The notes under the pieces: model-generated
Databases searched by the model: none
Told to the model about the DNA's origin: nothing
What the model saw: only the letters and a program-made list of their open reading frames with translations
Position numbers and translations under genes: made by a program
Assembly (NCBI RefSeq): GCF_004123845.1
Contig: NZ_NBDP01000030.1
Span: 868,001-932,000, forward strand
Source: Allobosea sp. Tri-44
GTDB taxonomy: Bacteria; Pseudomonadota; Alphaproteobacteria; Rhizobiales; Beijerinckiaceae
Direction: 5' to 3'
Length of the DNA: 64,000 nt
Shown here: positions 1-9,217 of the stretch, one piece after another
Numbering within the stretch: position 1 is the first letter of the stretch
Layout: each line of letters begins with the position of its first letter

Positions 1-641
1 TCGACCTCGGCCTCGGCCAGCGCCGTCTTCTCGACCACCGACCACATCACCGGCTTGGAGCCGCGATAGAGCTGGCCGTTCTGCGCAAACTTCATGATCT
101 CGCGGGCGATCTGCGCCTCGGCGCCATAGGCCATGGTCAGGTAGGGGTCGTCCCAATCGCCCTCGACGCCGAGGCGCTTGAACTCGTTGCGCTGAATATC
201 GACCCACTTCTCGGCGAAGACGCGGCATTCCTTGCGGAACTCGACGACCGGCACGTCATCCTTGTTCAAGCCCTTGGCGCGGTACTGCTCCTCGATCTTC
301 CACTCGATCGGCAGGCCGTGACAGTCCCAGCCCGGCACGTAGTTGGAATCGTAGCCGAGCATCTGCTGCGAGCGCGTCACCAGGTCCTTCAGCACCTTGT
401 TGAGGGCATGGCCGATATGGATGTTGCCGTTGGCATAGGGCGGGCCGTCATGCAGGACGAAGCGGTCGCGGCCTTGGCCGGCCTCGCGCAGCTTGCGGTA
501 GAGGTCCATCTTCGCCCAGCGGGCGAGCAGCTCGGGCTCGCGCTGCGGCAAACCAGCGCGCATCGGAAACTCCGTCTGCGGCAGGAACAGCGTCTGCGAA
601 TAATCGGCGGTCTCGGACTTCTCAGCGGTCTTGTCGGTCAT
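1..641 (-). CDS. ileS: Isoleucyl-tRNA synthetase, N-terminal part (runs off the window)
   Basis: Charges tRNA-Ile with isoleucine in the cytoplasm. Only the first 213 or so codons are present; the rest lies beyond the left edge. Translating the minus strand from ATG at 641 gives [20 protein letters not shown], then an aminoacyl-tRNA synthetase class I N-terminus with [18 protein letters not shown] (about residues 64-81), which contains the HIGH-type ATP-binding signature. The segment with [18 protein letters not shown] follows, typical of Ile/Val/Leu enzymes and specifically IleRS. It lies downstream of ribF in the same orientation, the usual ribF-ileS order of proteobacteria, but a 367-bp gap with a palindromic repeat separates them. 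The family call is secure; the C-terminal domains cannot be judged. Confidence 0.95.
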   Translation of the reverse strand, partial: MTDKTAEKSETADYSQTLFLPQTEFPMRAGLPQREPELLARWAKMDLYRKLREAGQGRDRFVLHDGPPYANGNIHIGHALNKVLKDLVTRSQQMLGYDSNYVPGWDCHGLPIEWKIEEQYRAKGLNKDDVPVVEFRKECRVFAEKWVDIQRNEFKRLGVEGDWDDPYLTMAYGAEAQIAREIMKFAQNGQLYRGSKPVMWSVVEKTALAEAEV

Positions 642-1008
642 GATCCGGCTCGGGCAGTGCGGACAGGCGGGCCAGATCGGTCTGGCGCTGCGCTCTTGTC
701 CGCGAAGGCTTGGGGAAAAGCAGTGGCGGCCCGGACTGCGCAGGCGCCCGCGCGTCAGCGCGGGGCGGCAGCCGGGCTCGTAATTCGCCGGGACGGTGCA
801 ATGTGGAGAGCGGACATGAGCGGCTTCTAACGCATTTCAGATTACTATGGAAACGCGCCGTCATTCCGGGTGTAGCGAAGCGAAGTCCCGGAATCCATCG
901 TAAAGCTCGAGGCCCTAGGATGGATTCCGGAGCTGCGCCGCTTCGCAGCTTGTCCGGAATGACGGCGTCGCGCCACCATAGCGATCCACCCGCTCTAGCA
1001 GCGGGCGC
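642..1008. other. Intergenic gap between ribF and ileS holding a palindromic repeat
   Basis: This 367-bp gap contains no ORF that looks coding. Its main content is the inverted repeat at 859-964. The ileS promoter, if ileS is not read from ribF, must lie here on the minus strand, but I see no convincing -35/-10 pair. Confidence 0.6.
859..964. repeat. Interspersed palindromic element, CGTCATTCCGG type
   Basis: The outer arms CGTCATTCCGGG and CCGGAATGACG are near-perfect inverted copies. Inside them lie a second pair (GGAATCCATC / GATGGATTCC) and GCGAAGCG-like cores, so the whole 106 bp can fold into one long hairpin. Related elements lie at 9097-9201, 13196-13274, 21524-21613 and 23496-23580, always between genes. 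I infer a dispersed short palindromic repeat family of this genome. Confidence 0.8.
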
Positions 1009-1992
1009 TTACGGAAGGAAGGCCGGCGTTTTCGCCAGGATGTCGCGCGCGCTCGCACCGTCGGCATCCATCTGGGTGATCAGCGCGTCGAGCGTATCGA
1101 ATTTCGCCTCGCCGCGCAGGAAGGCGACGAAGGCGACATCGACGATCTTGCCGTAGAGATCGCCGGAAAACTCGAAGACGAAGGTTTCGAGCCGGGGCGC
1201 GCCGTCGTCGAAAGTCGGGCGGCTACCGAAGCTGGCGACGCCATCGCGCCAGACACCGTCGATCTTCATCCGGACCACATAGATGCCGAAGCGCAGGCGG
1301 CAGTCGCGGGGCAGATGCATGTTGGCGGTGGGATAGCCGAGATCACGGCCGCGCTTGTCGCCATGGGCGATCTCGCCGCGCACGAACCAGGGCCGGCCGA
1401 GCAGTGCGGCAGCATGGCTGACGTCGCCGGCTTCGAGCGCGGCGCGCACCAAGGTCGAGGAGACAGGCTCGCCCTGGAAGGCGAAGGGCGGCACGACAGC
1501 AACGGGGATGCCGGCATGACCGGCACGGGCCTGCAGCATTTCGGGTGAGCCGGTGCGGCCCTTGCCGAAATGGAAATCATAGCCGCAGACGAGACCGGCA
1601 GCGCCAAGTTGGCCGAGCAACAGCTCGTCGACGAAGGCCTCCGCCGGAATGCCGGCGATCGCGCGATCGAAGGGGATGATGAAGCTGGGTGAAAGCCCGA
1701 GGCCGGCGAGCAGCGCGACCTTGATCGGCTCAGGCGTCAGCCTGAAGACGGGCTGCTCCGGCCGAAACACGCTGCGCGGATGCGGCTCGAAAGTCAGCGC
1801 CGCGGCGCTTGTCCCCTGCTCCATCGCCATCTTGCTGGCGACGCGCGCGAGTTCGGCATGGCCGCGATGGACGCCGTCGAAATTGCCGAGCGCCAGCACC
1901 CGGCCGCGCAGTTCGGCCGGCACCGGCTTGCCGGGATCGAGAACGAAGACGGGCTGCGCATCGGATCGCGGCGCGCCGGAGGATGAGGTCAT
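1009..1992 (-). CDS. ribF: Bifunctional riboflavin kinase / FAD synthetase
   Basis: Phosphorylates riboflavin to FMN and adenylates FMN to FAD in the cytoplasm. The N-terminal FMN adenylyltransferase domain shows GNFDGVHRGH, a nucleotidyltransferase HxGH-type motif, about 25 residues after the chosen start, and TFEPHPRSVF. The C-terminal flavokinase domain has GDKRGRDLGYPTANM and ends in the family's LRGEAKFDTLDALITQMDAD. Length (327 aa) is normal. An in-frame GTG at 2010 would add six residues; I prefer the ATG at 1992, but no Shine-Dalgarno sequence decides it. It lies downstream of a MaoC gene in the same orientation and upstream of ileS, a widely conserved pair. Confidence 0.95.
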   Translation of the reverse strand: MTSSSGAPRSDAQPVFVLDPGKPVPAELRGRVLALGNFDGVHRGHAELARVASKMAMEQGTSAAALTFEPHPRSVFRPEQPVFRLTPEPIKVALLAGLGLSPSFIIPFDRAIAGIPAEAFVDELLLGQLGAAGLVCGYDFHFGKGRTGSPEMLQARAGHAGIPVAVVPPFAFQGEPVSSTLVRAALEAGDVSHAAALLGRPWFVRGEIAHGDKRGRDLGYPTANMHLPRDCRLRFGIYVVRMKIDGVWRDGVASFGSRPTFDDGAPRLETFVFEFSGDLYGKIVDVAFVAFLRGEAKFDTLDALITQMDADGASARDILAKTPAFLP

Positions 1993-2071
1993 GGAACGCA
2001 AGGTCGGCACCGGGAAGCCCCGGCTAGGGCCGTGTTTGGCCCCAAGCAGCGGGGAGCGTCAAGGCCGGGCC

Positions 2072-2518
2072 TCAGCCCTTCGCCGCCGCGCGCGGTAACG
2101 CCACCCAGGCTTCGCCTTCCAGCACGGCCTTGCCGTCGACCAGGCATTCGCAGAACAGCCGGGCGCGACGGCGCTCGGGGACGAGTTCGACCACCTCGAC
2201 CTGGGCAGTGACGACATCGCCGATCTTCACCGGCGCGAGGAAATTGAGCGTCTGCGAGAGATAGACCGCACCCGGCCCCGGCAGGCGCGTGCCGAGCAGG
2301 GCCGAGACCAGGCTCGCCGTCAGCATGCCATGGGCGATGCGCTGGCCGAACTTGGTCGAGGCGGCATAGCGGTCGCAAAGATGGATCGGATTCGCATCAC
2401 CCGATAGATCGGCGAAGAGCGAGATATCGCGCTCCATGACGGTGCGCATCAGGCTCTCGCGCTGCCCGACGACCAGATCCTCGAAGGCGTGAACTTGATA
2501 GAGCGTGCTCGCCATCAT
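2072..2518 (-). CDS. MaoC-family (R)-enoyl-CoA hydratase-like protein
   Basis: A single hot-dog fold protein of 148 aa. It carries the hydratase-2 signature: a catalytic Asp/His pair in LSGDANPIHLCDRYAAST (about residues 39-56), followed by RIAHGMLTASLVSALLG. Members hydrate trans-2-enoyl-CoA to (R)-3-hydroxyacyl-CoA and feed polyhydroxyalkanoate or other acyl-CoA routes (PhaJ-type). The real substrate cannot be read from the sequence. Two adjacent ATG codons (2518 and 2515) are equally possible starts. It sits 79 bp upstream of ribF and is divergent from the CheY-like gene, with a 277-bp shared upstream region. Confidence 0.85.
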   Translation of the reverse strand: MMASTLYQVHAFEDLVVGQRESLMRTVMERDISLFADLSGDANPIHLCDRYAASTKFGQRIAHGMLTASLVSALLGTRLPGPGAVYLSQTLNFLAPVKIGDVVTAQVEVVELVPERRRARLFCECLVDGKAVLEGEAWVALPRAAAKG

Positions 2519-2795
2519 CGGTCAGTTCTCGCAACTGCAGCACGGCGGAGGACCGCCTGCATCCGGATTGAGCAGGAAGCGTCTCACACGTCGCTGCACC
2601 GCACCATTGAACTTTGGTGCCTGTTCCGTTGTTCCGATCTCCCCCAAAGGTCGTATGCCGCAAGGTCACTCCGCGACCGGGTTAACGGCTTTGAAACGTC
2701 GCCGGCCTATCACAGTTGACCAAAGGTCGCCTCTCTGCGAGAGCGGCCCGCGTCGGCATCGTCGGCGCCGCGGACTACTTGCTTGGAGCGCCGTC

Positions 2796-3179
2796 ATGGC
2801 TGTCGATCCGTCAATGCCGATCCTGGTAGTGGACGACTATCAGACGATGGTGCGGATCATCCGTAACCTGCTGAAGCAACTCGGCTTCGAGAATGTCGAC
2901 GATGCTTCCGACGGCACTGCCGCGATCGCCAAGATGCGCGACAAGAAATACGGGCTAGTGATCTCGGACTGGAATATGGAGCCGATGACCGGCTACGAGC
3001 TGCTGCGCCAGGTCCGCAACGAGGACGCCATTTCCGAGACGCCGTTCATCATGGTGACGGCGGAATCGAAGACCGAGAACGTCATCGCCGCCAAGAAGGC
3101 CGGCGTGAACAACTACATCGTCAAGCCGTTCAACGCGCAGACGCTGAAATCGAAGATCGAGGCGGCCTGCGCCGCCTGA
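2796..3179 (+). CDS. Stand-alone CheY-like response regulator receiver
   Basis: A 127-aa single receiver domain with no output domain. The phosphorylation pocket is complete: acidic D13 and D14 in LVVDDYQT, acceptor D58 in VISDWNMEP, T88 in MVTAESKT and K110 in IVKPFN. It resembles the CheY1-type stand-alone regulators of rhizobia, which tune chemotaxis or a phosphorelay by protein contact, but no chemotaxis gene is nearby, so the partner kinase is unknown. I chose ATG 2796 because the conserved domain begins immediately after it; the longer reading frame upstream (from 2505) covers the divergent promoter region and has no domain. Confidence 0.92.
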   Translation: MAVDPSMPILVVDDYQTMVRIIRNLLKQLGFENVDDASDGTAAIAKMRDKKYGLVISDWNMEPMTGYELLRQVRNEDAISETPFIMVTAESKTENVIAAKKAGVNNYIVKPFNAQTLKSKIEAACAA

Positions 3180-3189
3180 GCGCGCTTTC

Positions 3190-3212
3190 CGTTCGACCGG
3201 AACGGTCGAACG
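3190..3212. terminator. Possible bidirectional terminator hairpin
   Basis: A perfect 9-bp stem (CGTTCGACC / GGTCGAACG) with a 5-nt loop lies between the convergent response-regulator and HAD genes. There is no clear T-tract on either side, so the terminator role rests on position and stem quality only. Confidence 0.45.
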
Positions 3213-3237
3213 ATCAGAATTCGCGCAAAGCTGGAAC

Positions 3238-4095
3238 TCACCAGGCCAGATGCGGCATGGCGTAATCGGGCTTGTGGTTCTGCCGGCCGAACCAGCCCTG
3301 CAGCGCCTCCTCCGACAAGCCCTCCATCTCGCCGGCATGGATGCCGGCGACGCACATCAGCGAATCGAGCCCATACCCGACGGCGCCGGCGATATCGGTG
3401 CGGATCGCGTCGCCGATCGCCAGGATACGCGCCTTTTCGACCGTCTCGCCGCGCAGCTCCTGGCCGAGGCGAATGGCGAGATCGTAGATCGGTGCATGCG
3501 GCTTGCCGGCATAGATCGCCTTGCCGCCGAGCTTCTCATAGGCCACCGCGAGCGAGCCGGCGCAAGGCACGATGCGCCCGCCGCGATCGACGACGAGATC
3601 CGGATTGGCGCAGATCAGCGTCAGGTCGCGGCGAGCGAAGCCGGCGAGCTGATCGGCATAGGTTTCAGCCGTCTCGGTCTCGTCGTCGAACAGGCCGGTG
3701 CAGACGATATAGTGCGCCTCGGCAGGGCCGACGCGCGGCGCATCGAGCCCGGCCATCAGCGGCAGGTCACGCGGCGGGCCAAGATGATAGAGCGGCTCGC
3801 CGGCGCGATGGGCGATCAGGTCGCGCGCGACGTCGCCGGAGGTGACGATCGCATCGAAGGTATCCCCGGGAACACCGAGCTTGCCGAGCTGGACGGCGAT
3901 CTCCGAGCGCGGGCGCGGGGCATTCGAGACCAGCACGACGGTGACGCCGGCCGCCCGCATCCTCGCCAGGGCGTCACAGGCCGCGGCGAAGGGCGCGACG
4001 CCGTTATGGACCACGCCCCAGATGTCGCAGAGGCAAAGCTCATACTGGCCGATGACAGGCGCGATTCCAGAAAGCAGACGGGTGATAGACGGCAC
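3238..4095 (-). CDS. TIGR01459-type HAD-superfamily hydrolase
   Basis: A 285-aa class IIA HAD phosphatase-like protein. Motif I is CDIWGVVHNG (about residues 23-32), where the usual DxDG is DxWG as in this subfamily. Motif II is VLVSNAPRPR, and the C-terminal YAGKPHAPIYDLA plus AIGDAIRTDIAGAVGYG supply the motif III Lys and motif IV Asp. The substrate is unknown; it is a conserved neighbour of ribF/ileS in alphaproteobacteria, from which I infer a housekeeping phosphatase. The reading frame begins with GTG at 4095. It is convergent with the CheY-like gene. Confidence 0.88.
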   Translation of the reverse strand: MPSITRLLSGIAPVIGQYELCLCDIWGVVHNGVAPFAAACDALARMRAAGVTVVLVSNAPRPRSEIAVQLGKLGVPGDTFDAIVTSGDVARDLIAHRAGEPLYHLGPPRDLPLMAGLDAPRVGPAEAHYIVCTGLFDDETETAETYADQLAGFARRDLTLICANPDLVVDRGGRIVPCAGSLAVAYEKLGGKAIYAGKPHAPIYDLAIRLGQELRGETVEKARILAIGDAIRTDIAGAVGYGLDSLMCVAGIHAGEMEGLSEEALQGWFGRQNHKPDYAMPHLAW

Positions 4096-4179
4096 GGGGC
4101 AGGCTCCGCTGGCGACAGGCGCGGCCTGTTTACGCGGCTTCGCCGAATCGAGCCAGCGCTTCCGTCCTCAGCGAGGCGT

Positions 4180-5634
4180 TCAGGCGGTGGCGCGGCGCAG
4201 GATATCGCGGAAGGGCACGCGCTTCACCGCCGCCGGCTGTGCCAAAGCGGGATGCTCCACCACGTCGGCGGAAGCGGGCGGCGCTGACGCGACCGCAGGC
4301 GTGGGAATTGCGGCGGGAGCGGCCTCCACCCGCGGCTCGGCGAAAACTTCAGGCCTGACCGGACGCGGCGGCGAGAAGACGATGCCCTGGCCAAAGCCGA
4401 TGCCGAGGTCGAGCATGTCGGCGACCATCGGGTCGTCCTCGACCTCCTCGGCCACGAGCTGGATCGAGCCGCGGGCGAGCTGGACTGCGAGATCACCCAC
4501 GGCGATATCGACGAGCTTGCTGCCGCGCGCCTCCGCCAGCAGCAGCGCCGCCGAAGCCTTGACGAAGCGCACGCCGCGATCATGCAGCGAAACCGGGTCG
4601 AAGCGCAGGTCCGAGACATGGTCGAGCGCGAAGCGCACGCCGCCCGCCGACATAGCGCCGAGCAGGCCGAGGCTCGCCGGCTCCAACGACCTGAAGACCC
4701 GCTGCGGCACCTCGATGACGAGATTGCCGATATGATCGTGGTATTTTTCTAGGATGCGCGACAACGCCGCCAGCGCCCGCGACGAATTCCAGGTTGCTGC
4801 GCTGAAATTGCAGGAGACGAAGAGCTCGCCCGACTTGCTGCCGAGGTGACGCGCGATGGCAAGGGCCCGCGTCAGGACGAGCGCATCGAGGGTCGGGCCG
4901 AAGCCGCGCTTCTCGATCGTGGTCAGGAATTCCGAAGGCAGCAGCAGCGTCTTCTCGTCGAGCCTCAGCCTGACGAGCGCTTCATAGCCACGCGTCCGGC
5001 GCTGCGGCAGGCTGACGATCGGCTGGAGATGGACCTCGACCTGCCCCTTCGCCAGCGCCTCGCTGATCAAGGCAGCACGCTCTTCGGCGGCGCGGCGCTG
5101 CGCCGCTTCGGCGGGATCCTGCCGGCTCGCGGTCAGAGGCTCCGGAATGCGGGGCTCGGTGCGTTCGGGCGCGAACGCTGCGAGGCGTGCCGGTTGTGGC
5201 TGCGGATTGGCGAGCCGCCCCTCGATCCGGCTGAGCTGGTCGTCATGCTCACCGAGCGTCGTCGCGACCTGTTGCAGGAGATCGCCGAGGAGGCCGACCT
5301 CGGCCGTCAGCTCATTGAGCATCGCCTTGGCCGGCGCGGCATCAGCCTCGCCCATCGGCATCTGGTCGAAGCGCTTCGCCATCGCATCGACACGGATCGC
5401 ATTCGTAGCGAGGCGGACCTTGACCTCTCCGATCGCTGCGAGCAGCTGCTCGCGCTCGCGCGTTGAGTTACGGCGCGCCAGAGCCGCGGCGCCGGCAAGG
5501 CCGAGCCCGGCGCTCAGGAGCCCCAGCGCATTGGCGAGATTGCCCGGCAACAGCAGAATGGCGGCGGCACCCAGCGAAAAGCCGGCGACGCCGCTGGCAG
5601 CCGGAGAGAGAGCGCTGAGTCGGATGCGAGCCAA
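4180..5634 (-). CDS. Membrane-anchored EAL-domain protein with imperfect active site
   Basis: 484 aa. Two hydrophobic stretches at about residues 10-50 suggest an inner-membrane anchor, followed by a coiled-coil-like region (60-140) and an EAL domain at about 188-422. EAL domains hydrolyse cyclic-di-GMP. The visible ligands are E218 (in YEALVRL), N276, E308, D338, K359, E396/E397 and Q416. The usual DDFG motif reads DHVS, so the second metal-binding Asp is His339. Activity is therefore uncertain and a c-di-GMP-binding or scaffold role is possible. A Pro/Ala-rich tail follows the domain. The frame starts with TTG at 5634 and has no in-frame ATG before the membrane segment. Confidence 0.82.
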   Translation of the reverse strand: MARIRLSALSPAASGVAGFSLGAAAILLLPGNLANALGLLSAGLGLAGAAALARRNSTREREQLLAAIGEVKVRLATNAIRVDAMAKRFDQMPMGEADAAPAKAMLNELTAEVGLLGDLLQQVATTLGEHDDQLSRIEGRLANPQPQPARLAAFAPERTEPRIPEPLTASRQDPAEAAQRRAAEERAALISEALAKGQVEVHLQPIVSLPQRRTRGYEALVRLRLDEKTLLLPSEFLTTIEKRGFGPTLDALVLTRALAIARHLGSKSGELFVSCNFSAATWNSSRALAALSRILEKYHDHIGNLVIEVPQRVFRSLEPASLGLLGAMSAGGVRFALDHVSDLRFDPVSLHDRGVRFVKASAALLLAEARGSKLVDIAVGDLAVQLARGSIQLVAEEVEDDPMVADMLDLGIGFGQGIVFSPPRPVRPEVFAEPRVEAAPAAIPTPAVASAPPASADVVEHPALAQPAAVKRVPFRDILRRATA

Positions 5635-5779
5635 GGGCCGAAATCGCGCAAGGGGTTGAGAGGGAACGCGACGCTACGAATCAGCTGCGATCAACGCAGA
5701 ATAGCGACCGGATTCATCGACTGCGAGGCCCTTCGACAAATCTCGCGGGCGCGTCCGGAGAAGTGCACAGGAACCGGCG

Positions 5780-7591
5780 CTAGCGCGGCTGCAATCCGAC
5801 CTGCCCGATGGCAGCGAGAATGCGGTCGCTGGCCGCCGGGGAAAACCCCTTGCGGGTCAGATAGAGGCGCGCATCGAGGGCAAACAGCGGCTCGGCCTGT
5901 CCGAGCAATCGCAGCACCTCCGCCAGATCGACACGGTCGTCGGCGGCAGCGCCCGCCACGGCGCGCCCGATCAGGCCGAGGGGGGTCTCGTCCGACTTGA
6001 TCAAGGCAGCCTGGTTTTCGGCGAGCTTGCCGGCGCCGGTCAGGTGGGCCGCGAGGAACAGGTAGATATCGTACCAGGAGGGTCGGCCATTGCTCAGGGC
6101 GGCGGCGCGCTCGAGCAGCGGCAGCCCCTCTGCCGCGCGATCGAGCTGGACATAGCGCGCCCCGAGATCGGCCATGATGTCGGGATCGTACGGGTTGCGC
6201 GCCAGAGCCTCCCGGCCCGATTTGAGCGCTTCCTCCGTCATGCCGCGCAGGAACTGCGCCTCCATCAGCGCCTGGTGCGCCCGTGCACTCACCGGCGCCA
6301 GCCGCACCGCATTGACCGCGGCGGCGAGAAGACGATCGAGCGGCGAGCCGGAACGAACGTTCAGGCCGGAGGCGTATTCGTCCGCGGTGAGCAGCGCCAG
6401 ATGCGACCAGGCCGGGTGGAATTCGGGATCGCGCGCGATAAGCGCATCGAGGCAGCTGCGAGCGGCAAGGTGCTCTTCGGCCCGCATATGCCGGCGGACG
6501 TTGAGCGCCTGATAGATACAGCTGGTCGCAGGCGGCAGCGTCGCCAGCCTGAGGTCGGCATGCAGGATGCCGTAAGGCTGGGCGAGCCGGATCGCCAGCT
6601 GCTGGGCCATTTCGCGCAGCTCCACACCGTCCCCAAGTGAGGCGAGGTTGCGCTCGCCGGACGTGGTCCAGACGATGCGTCCGTCCTTCGCGGCACTGAG
6701 CCGCACGAAGCCCTCGACCTTGTCGCCGGCCCGCGCGGTGTTGAGGGTGAGGACATAATCGGCTCCATCCTCCGGCCGCAGCGCCGTGCCTGGTGTCTTG
6801 ACCACGAGCAGGTCGTCGAAACGAGCCATGGTGTCGACGAGGTGGCGCATGAACAGCCGCGCCGCATCCTCGACCGCTGGGTCGACGATGTCGCCCGCGA
6901 CGAGGACGGCGACCACCGGCAGGCTCGCCGCCACCGTGACCGGTTCGGCAGCGGTCTCCGGCGGCTTTTGCTCCGGCGTGACCGACAATGCGGGTCGTGA
7001 TGCGAGCGCATCCCCCTTTGCCATCGTCGTCCCGGGCTCCGACCCGATGCGCGAGACATACCAGGCGGCAAGCGCAATCAGGGCAGCCAGCAGCGCGGCC
7101 GAGCCGGCGGCATAGAGCCGGAAGCGCATCAGTGCGGCGGCCGGCATCACGGCCTGCCCCGTATCCGACGCCACCGCGGTCGGCTCCGACTCGGACGCGG
7201 CGAGTCGCGTAAAACTTGGCACATAGGCTCCGACCGCAATAGCGATCCGGACTGGATCGCGTACGCCGTCGGCCGCGAAATAGAGATTGAGCGCCTTGCG
7301 CAGGCGGCCGGCCTCGACCCGGACGATCGGATCGGATTGCGGATCGAAATCGGCGGAGCGGCCGAACGCCTCGACGGCGATGGTATAGCCTTTCAGCTCG
7401 CCGGCCCGGCCGGCCAGCGCCTGCTCGACAACATAGCTCAGGAAAGAGCTCAGCTGCGGCGCGCTGCGGAAAATGTCGGAGGCGAGGACACGTTCCAGTT
7501 CCGCGCGGATCTCCTCCGGCGCGACTGGCTCGCTCCCATCCCGACCGGCAACGCCTTCAGTCATTGGGGCGTAGTCCAGTGTTACCCCCAT
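5780..7591 (-). CDS. Winged-helix / TPR membrane protein (putative regulator)
   Basis: 603 aa. Residues 25-127 match a winged-helix-like domain common in rhizobial adenylate cyclases and TPR proteins, with FGRSADFDPQSDPIVRVEAG and a closing GAYVPSF. A single transmembrane helix spans about 158-180. The rest is predicted periplasmic and contains TolB-like and TPR-like segments (for example REALARNPYDPDIMADLGAR). The layout is ToxR/CadC-like: cytoplasmic DNA-binding-like domain, one helix, periplasmic sensor. That role is an inference. It is divergent from the aminotransferase gene, which may be its target. An alternative ATG lies at 7564. Confidence 0.72.
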   Translation of the reverse strand: MGVTLDYAPMTEGVAGRDGSEPVAPEEIRAELERVLASDIFRSAPQLSSFLSYVVEQALAGRAGELKGYTIAVEAFGRSADFDPQSDPIVRVEAGRLRKALNLYFAADGVRDPVRIAIAVGAYVPSFTRLAASESEPTAVASDTGQAVMPAAALMRFRLYAAGSAALLAALIALAAWYVSRIGSEPGTTMAKGDALASRPALSVTPEQKPPETAAEPVTVAASLPVVAVLVAGDIVDPAVEDAARLFMRHLVDTMARFDDLLVVKTPGTALRPEDGADYVLTLNTARAGDKVEGFVRLSAAKDGRIVWTTSGERNLASLGDGVELREMAQQLAIRLAQPYGILHADLRLATLPPATSCIYQALNVRRHMRAEEHLAARSCLDALIARDPEFHPAWSHLALLTADEYASGLNVRSGSPLDRLLAAAVNAVRLAPVSARAHQALMEAQFLRGMTEEALKSGREALARNPYDPDIMADLGARYVQLDRAAEGLPLLERAAALSNGRPSWYDIYLFLAAHLTGAGKLAENQAALIKSDETPLGLIGRAVAGAAADDRVDLAEVLRLLGQAEPLFALDARLYLTRKGFSPAASDRILAAIGQVGLQPR

Positions 7592-7745
7592 GCTGAAGCT
7601 ACGCCAGAAACGACGTTACGTCACCTACCCAGAAAGACGGGCTGTCGCCCGCCGGACGCAGGCATGCCCCGAGCCGACGCGGATTTACAGCCCCGACCGC
7701 GCTGCTAGGTTGAGGAAGCTTTAAAAAACTAAATGGGACCGGATC

Positions 7746-9086
7746 ATGACCTCTGCGCCGCGCGCCGTCAGCTCGCCGAACGACCTCGAAGCCTACTGGA
7801 TGCCGTTCACGGCGAACCGGTCGTTCAAGCAGAACCCGCGCATGGTCGCCCGGGCCGAGGGCATGTTCTATTACACCCCCGAGGGCAAGCCGGTGATGGA
7901 CGGCACGGCCGGCCTCTGGTGCTGCAATGCCGGCCATGCCCGCGAACCGATCATCGAGGCGATCCAGGCGCAAGCGCGCGAGCTCGACTACGCCCCCTCC
8001 TTCCAATACGGCCACCCCAAGGTCTTCGCCGCCGCCGCCCGCATCGCAGCGCTGGCGCCGGGCGATCTCGACCATGTCTTCTTCGCGGGCTCCGGCTCGG
8101 AAGCGGCGGATTCGGCGCTGAAGATCGCCCTCGCCTACTGGAACGTCTCGGGCAAGGGCTCGAAGACCCGGCTGATCGGCCGCGAGCGCGGCTATCACGG
8201 CGTCGGCTTCGGCGGCATCTCGGTCGGCGGCATGGTCAACAACCGCAAGTTCTTCGGCGGGCTTTTGACCGGCACCGACCATATCTCGCACACCTATGAC
8301 CGCGAGAAGCAGGCCTTCAGCAAGGGCGAGCCGGAGTATGGCGCGCATTTCGCCGATGATCTCGAGCGCGTCGTCGCGCTGCACGACGCCTCGACCATCG
8401 CCGCCGTGATCGTCGAGCCGATGGCGGGCTCGACCGGCGCGCTGCCGCCGCCGAAGGGCTATCTCAAGCGCCTGCGCGAGATCTGCGACAAGCACGGCAT
8501 CCTCCTGATCTTCGACGAGGTGATCACCGGCTTCGGCCGCCTCGGCTTCGCCTTCGCCGCCGAGCGCTACGGCGTCATCCCCGACATGATCACCTTCGCC
8601 AAGGGCGTGACCTCGGGAGCGGTGCCGATGGGCGGCGTGATCGTGCGCAAGCACATCTACGACGCCTTCATGGGCGGGCCGGACAACGTCATCGAACTGT
8701 TCCACGGCTATACCTATTCCGGCCATCCGCTGGCGGCTGCGGCCTGCCTGGCGGCGCTCGACATCTATCGCGACGAGGGCCTGTTCGAGCGCGCCCGGGC
8801 GATGGAAGACAGCTGGGCCGATGCTGTGATGAGCCTGAAGGGCGAGCCGAACGTCGTCGACATCCGCACGCTCGGCCTGGTCGGCGCCGTCGACCTCGCG
8901 CCGCGGGCGGAGGGCGTTGGCAAGCGCGCCTTCGAGGCGATGGACCGCCTCTTCCGCGATGAAGGCCTGATGGTCCGCACCGCCGCCGACACGATCGCCT
9001 TCTCGCCACCGCTGATCATCACGGAAGCCCAGGTCGAGGAACTGGTCGAGAAGCTGCGCCGGGTGATCAAGGCGGTGGCGAACTGA
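7746..9086 (+). CDS. Omega-amino acid:pyruvate aminotransferase (class III, PLP)
   Basis: 446 aa, full length for class III aminotransferases. It shows WMPFTANRSFKQNPRM near the N-terminus and AGSGSEAADSALKIA as phosphate-binding loop. IVEPMAGSTGALPPP and IFDEVITGFGRLG follow, and the PLP lysine lies in ITFAKGVTSGAVPMGG (about residue 288). The sequence pattern fits beta-alanine/omega-amino acid:pyruvate transaminases, which convert beta-alanine or similar amines with pyruvate to the semialdehyde and alanine. Exact substrate range is not determinable. It is divergent from the winged-helix/TPR gene; a palindromic repeat follows it. Confidence 0.9.
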   Translation: MTSAPRAVSSPNDLEAYWMPFTANRSFKQNPRMVARAEGMFYYTPEGKPVMDGTAGLWCCNAGHAREPIIEAIQAQARELDYAPSFQYGHPKVFAAAARIAALAPGDLDHVFFAGSGSEAADSALKIALAYWNVSGKGSKTRLIGRERGYHGVGFGGISVGGMVNNRKFFGGLLTGTDHISHTYDREKQAFSKGEPEYGAHFADDLERVVALHDASTIAAVIVEPMAGSTGALPPPKGYLKRLREICDKHGILLIFDEVITGFGRLGFAFAAERYGVIPDMITFAKGVTSGAVPMGGVIVRKHIYDAFMGGPDNVIELFHGYTYSGHPLAAAACLAALDIYRDEGLFERARAMEDSWADAVMSLKGEPNVVDIRTLGLVGAVDLAPRAEGVGKRAFEAMDRLFRDEGLMVRTAADTIAFSPPLIITEAQVEELVEKLRRVIKAVAN

Positions 9087-9096
9087 GCAGAACAGG

Positions 9097-9201
9097 CGTC
9101 ATTCTCGGGCTAAGCGAAGCGCGGACCCGAGAATCTCCGGCCGGAAGGGGCATTGGAGCCTCCTGCGGAACGAGATGCTCGGGTCAAGCCCGAGCATGAC
9201 G
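9097..9201. repeat. Interspersed palindromic element, CGTCAT..ATGACG type
   Basis: The arms CGTCATTCTCGGG and CCCGAGCATGACG are inverted copies, with further internal pairs (ACCCGAGAATCTC / GAGATGCTCGGGT). It fills the gap between the convergent aminotransferase and deformylase-like genes and could also terminate both. Same family as 859-964. Confidence 0.75.
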
Positions 9202-9217
9202 CTCTGCCGTCAGAACA

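Noticed and set aside
2505..2795. N-terminal extension of the CheY-like regulator by 97 codons
   Set aside because: Arg/Pro-rich without any domain, and it would run through the divergent promoter region; the receiver domain starts right after ATG 2796.
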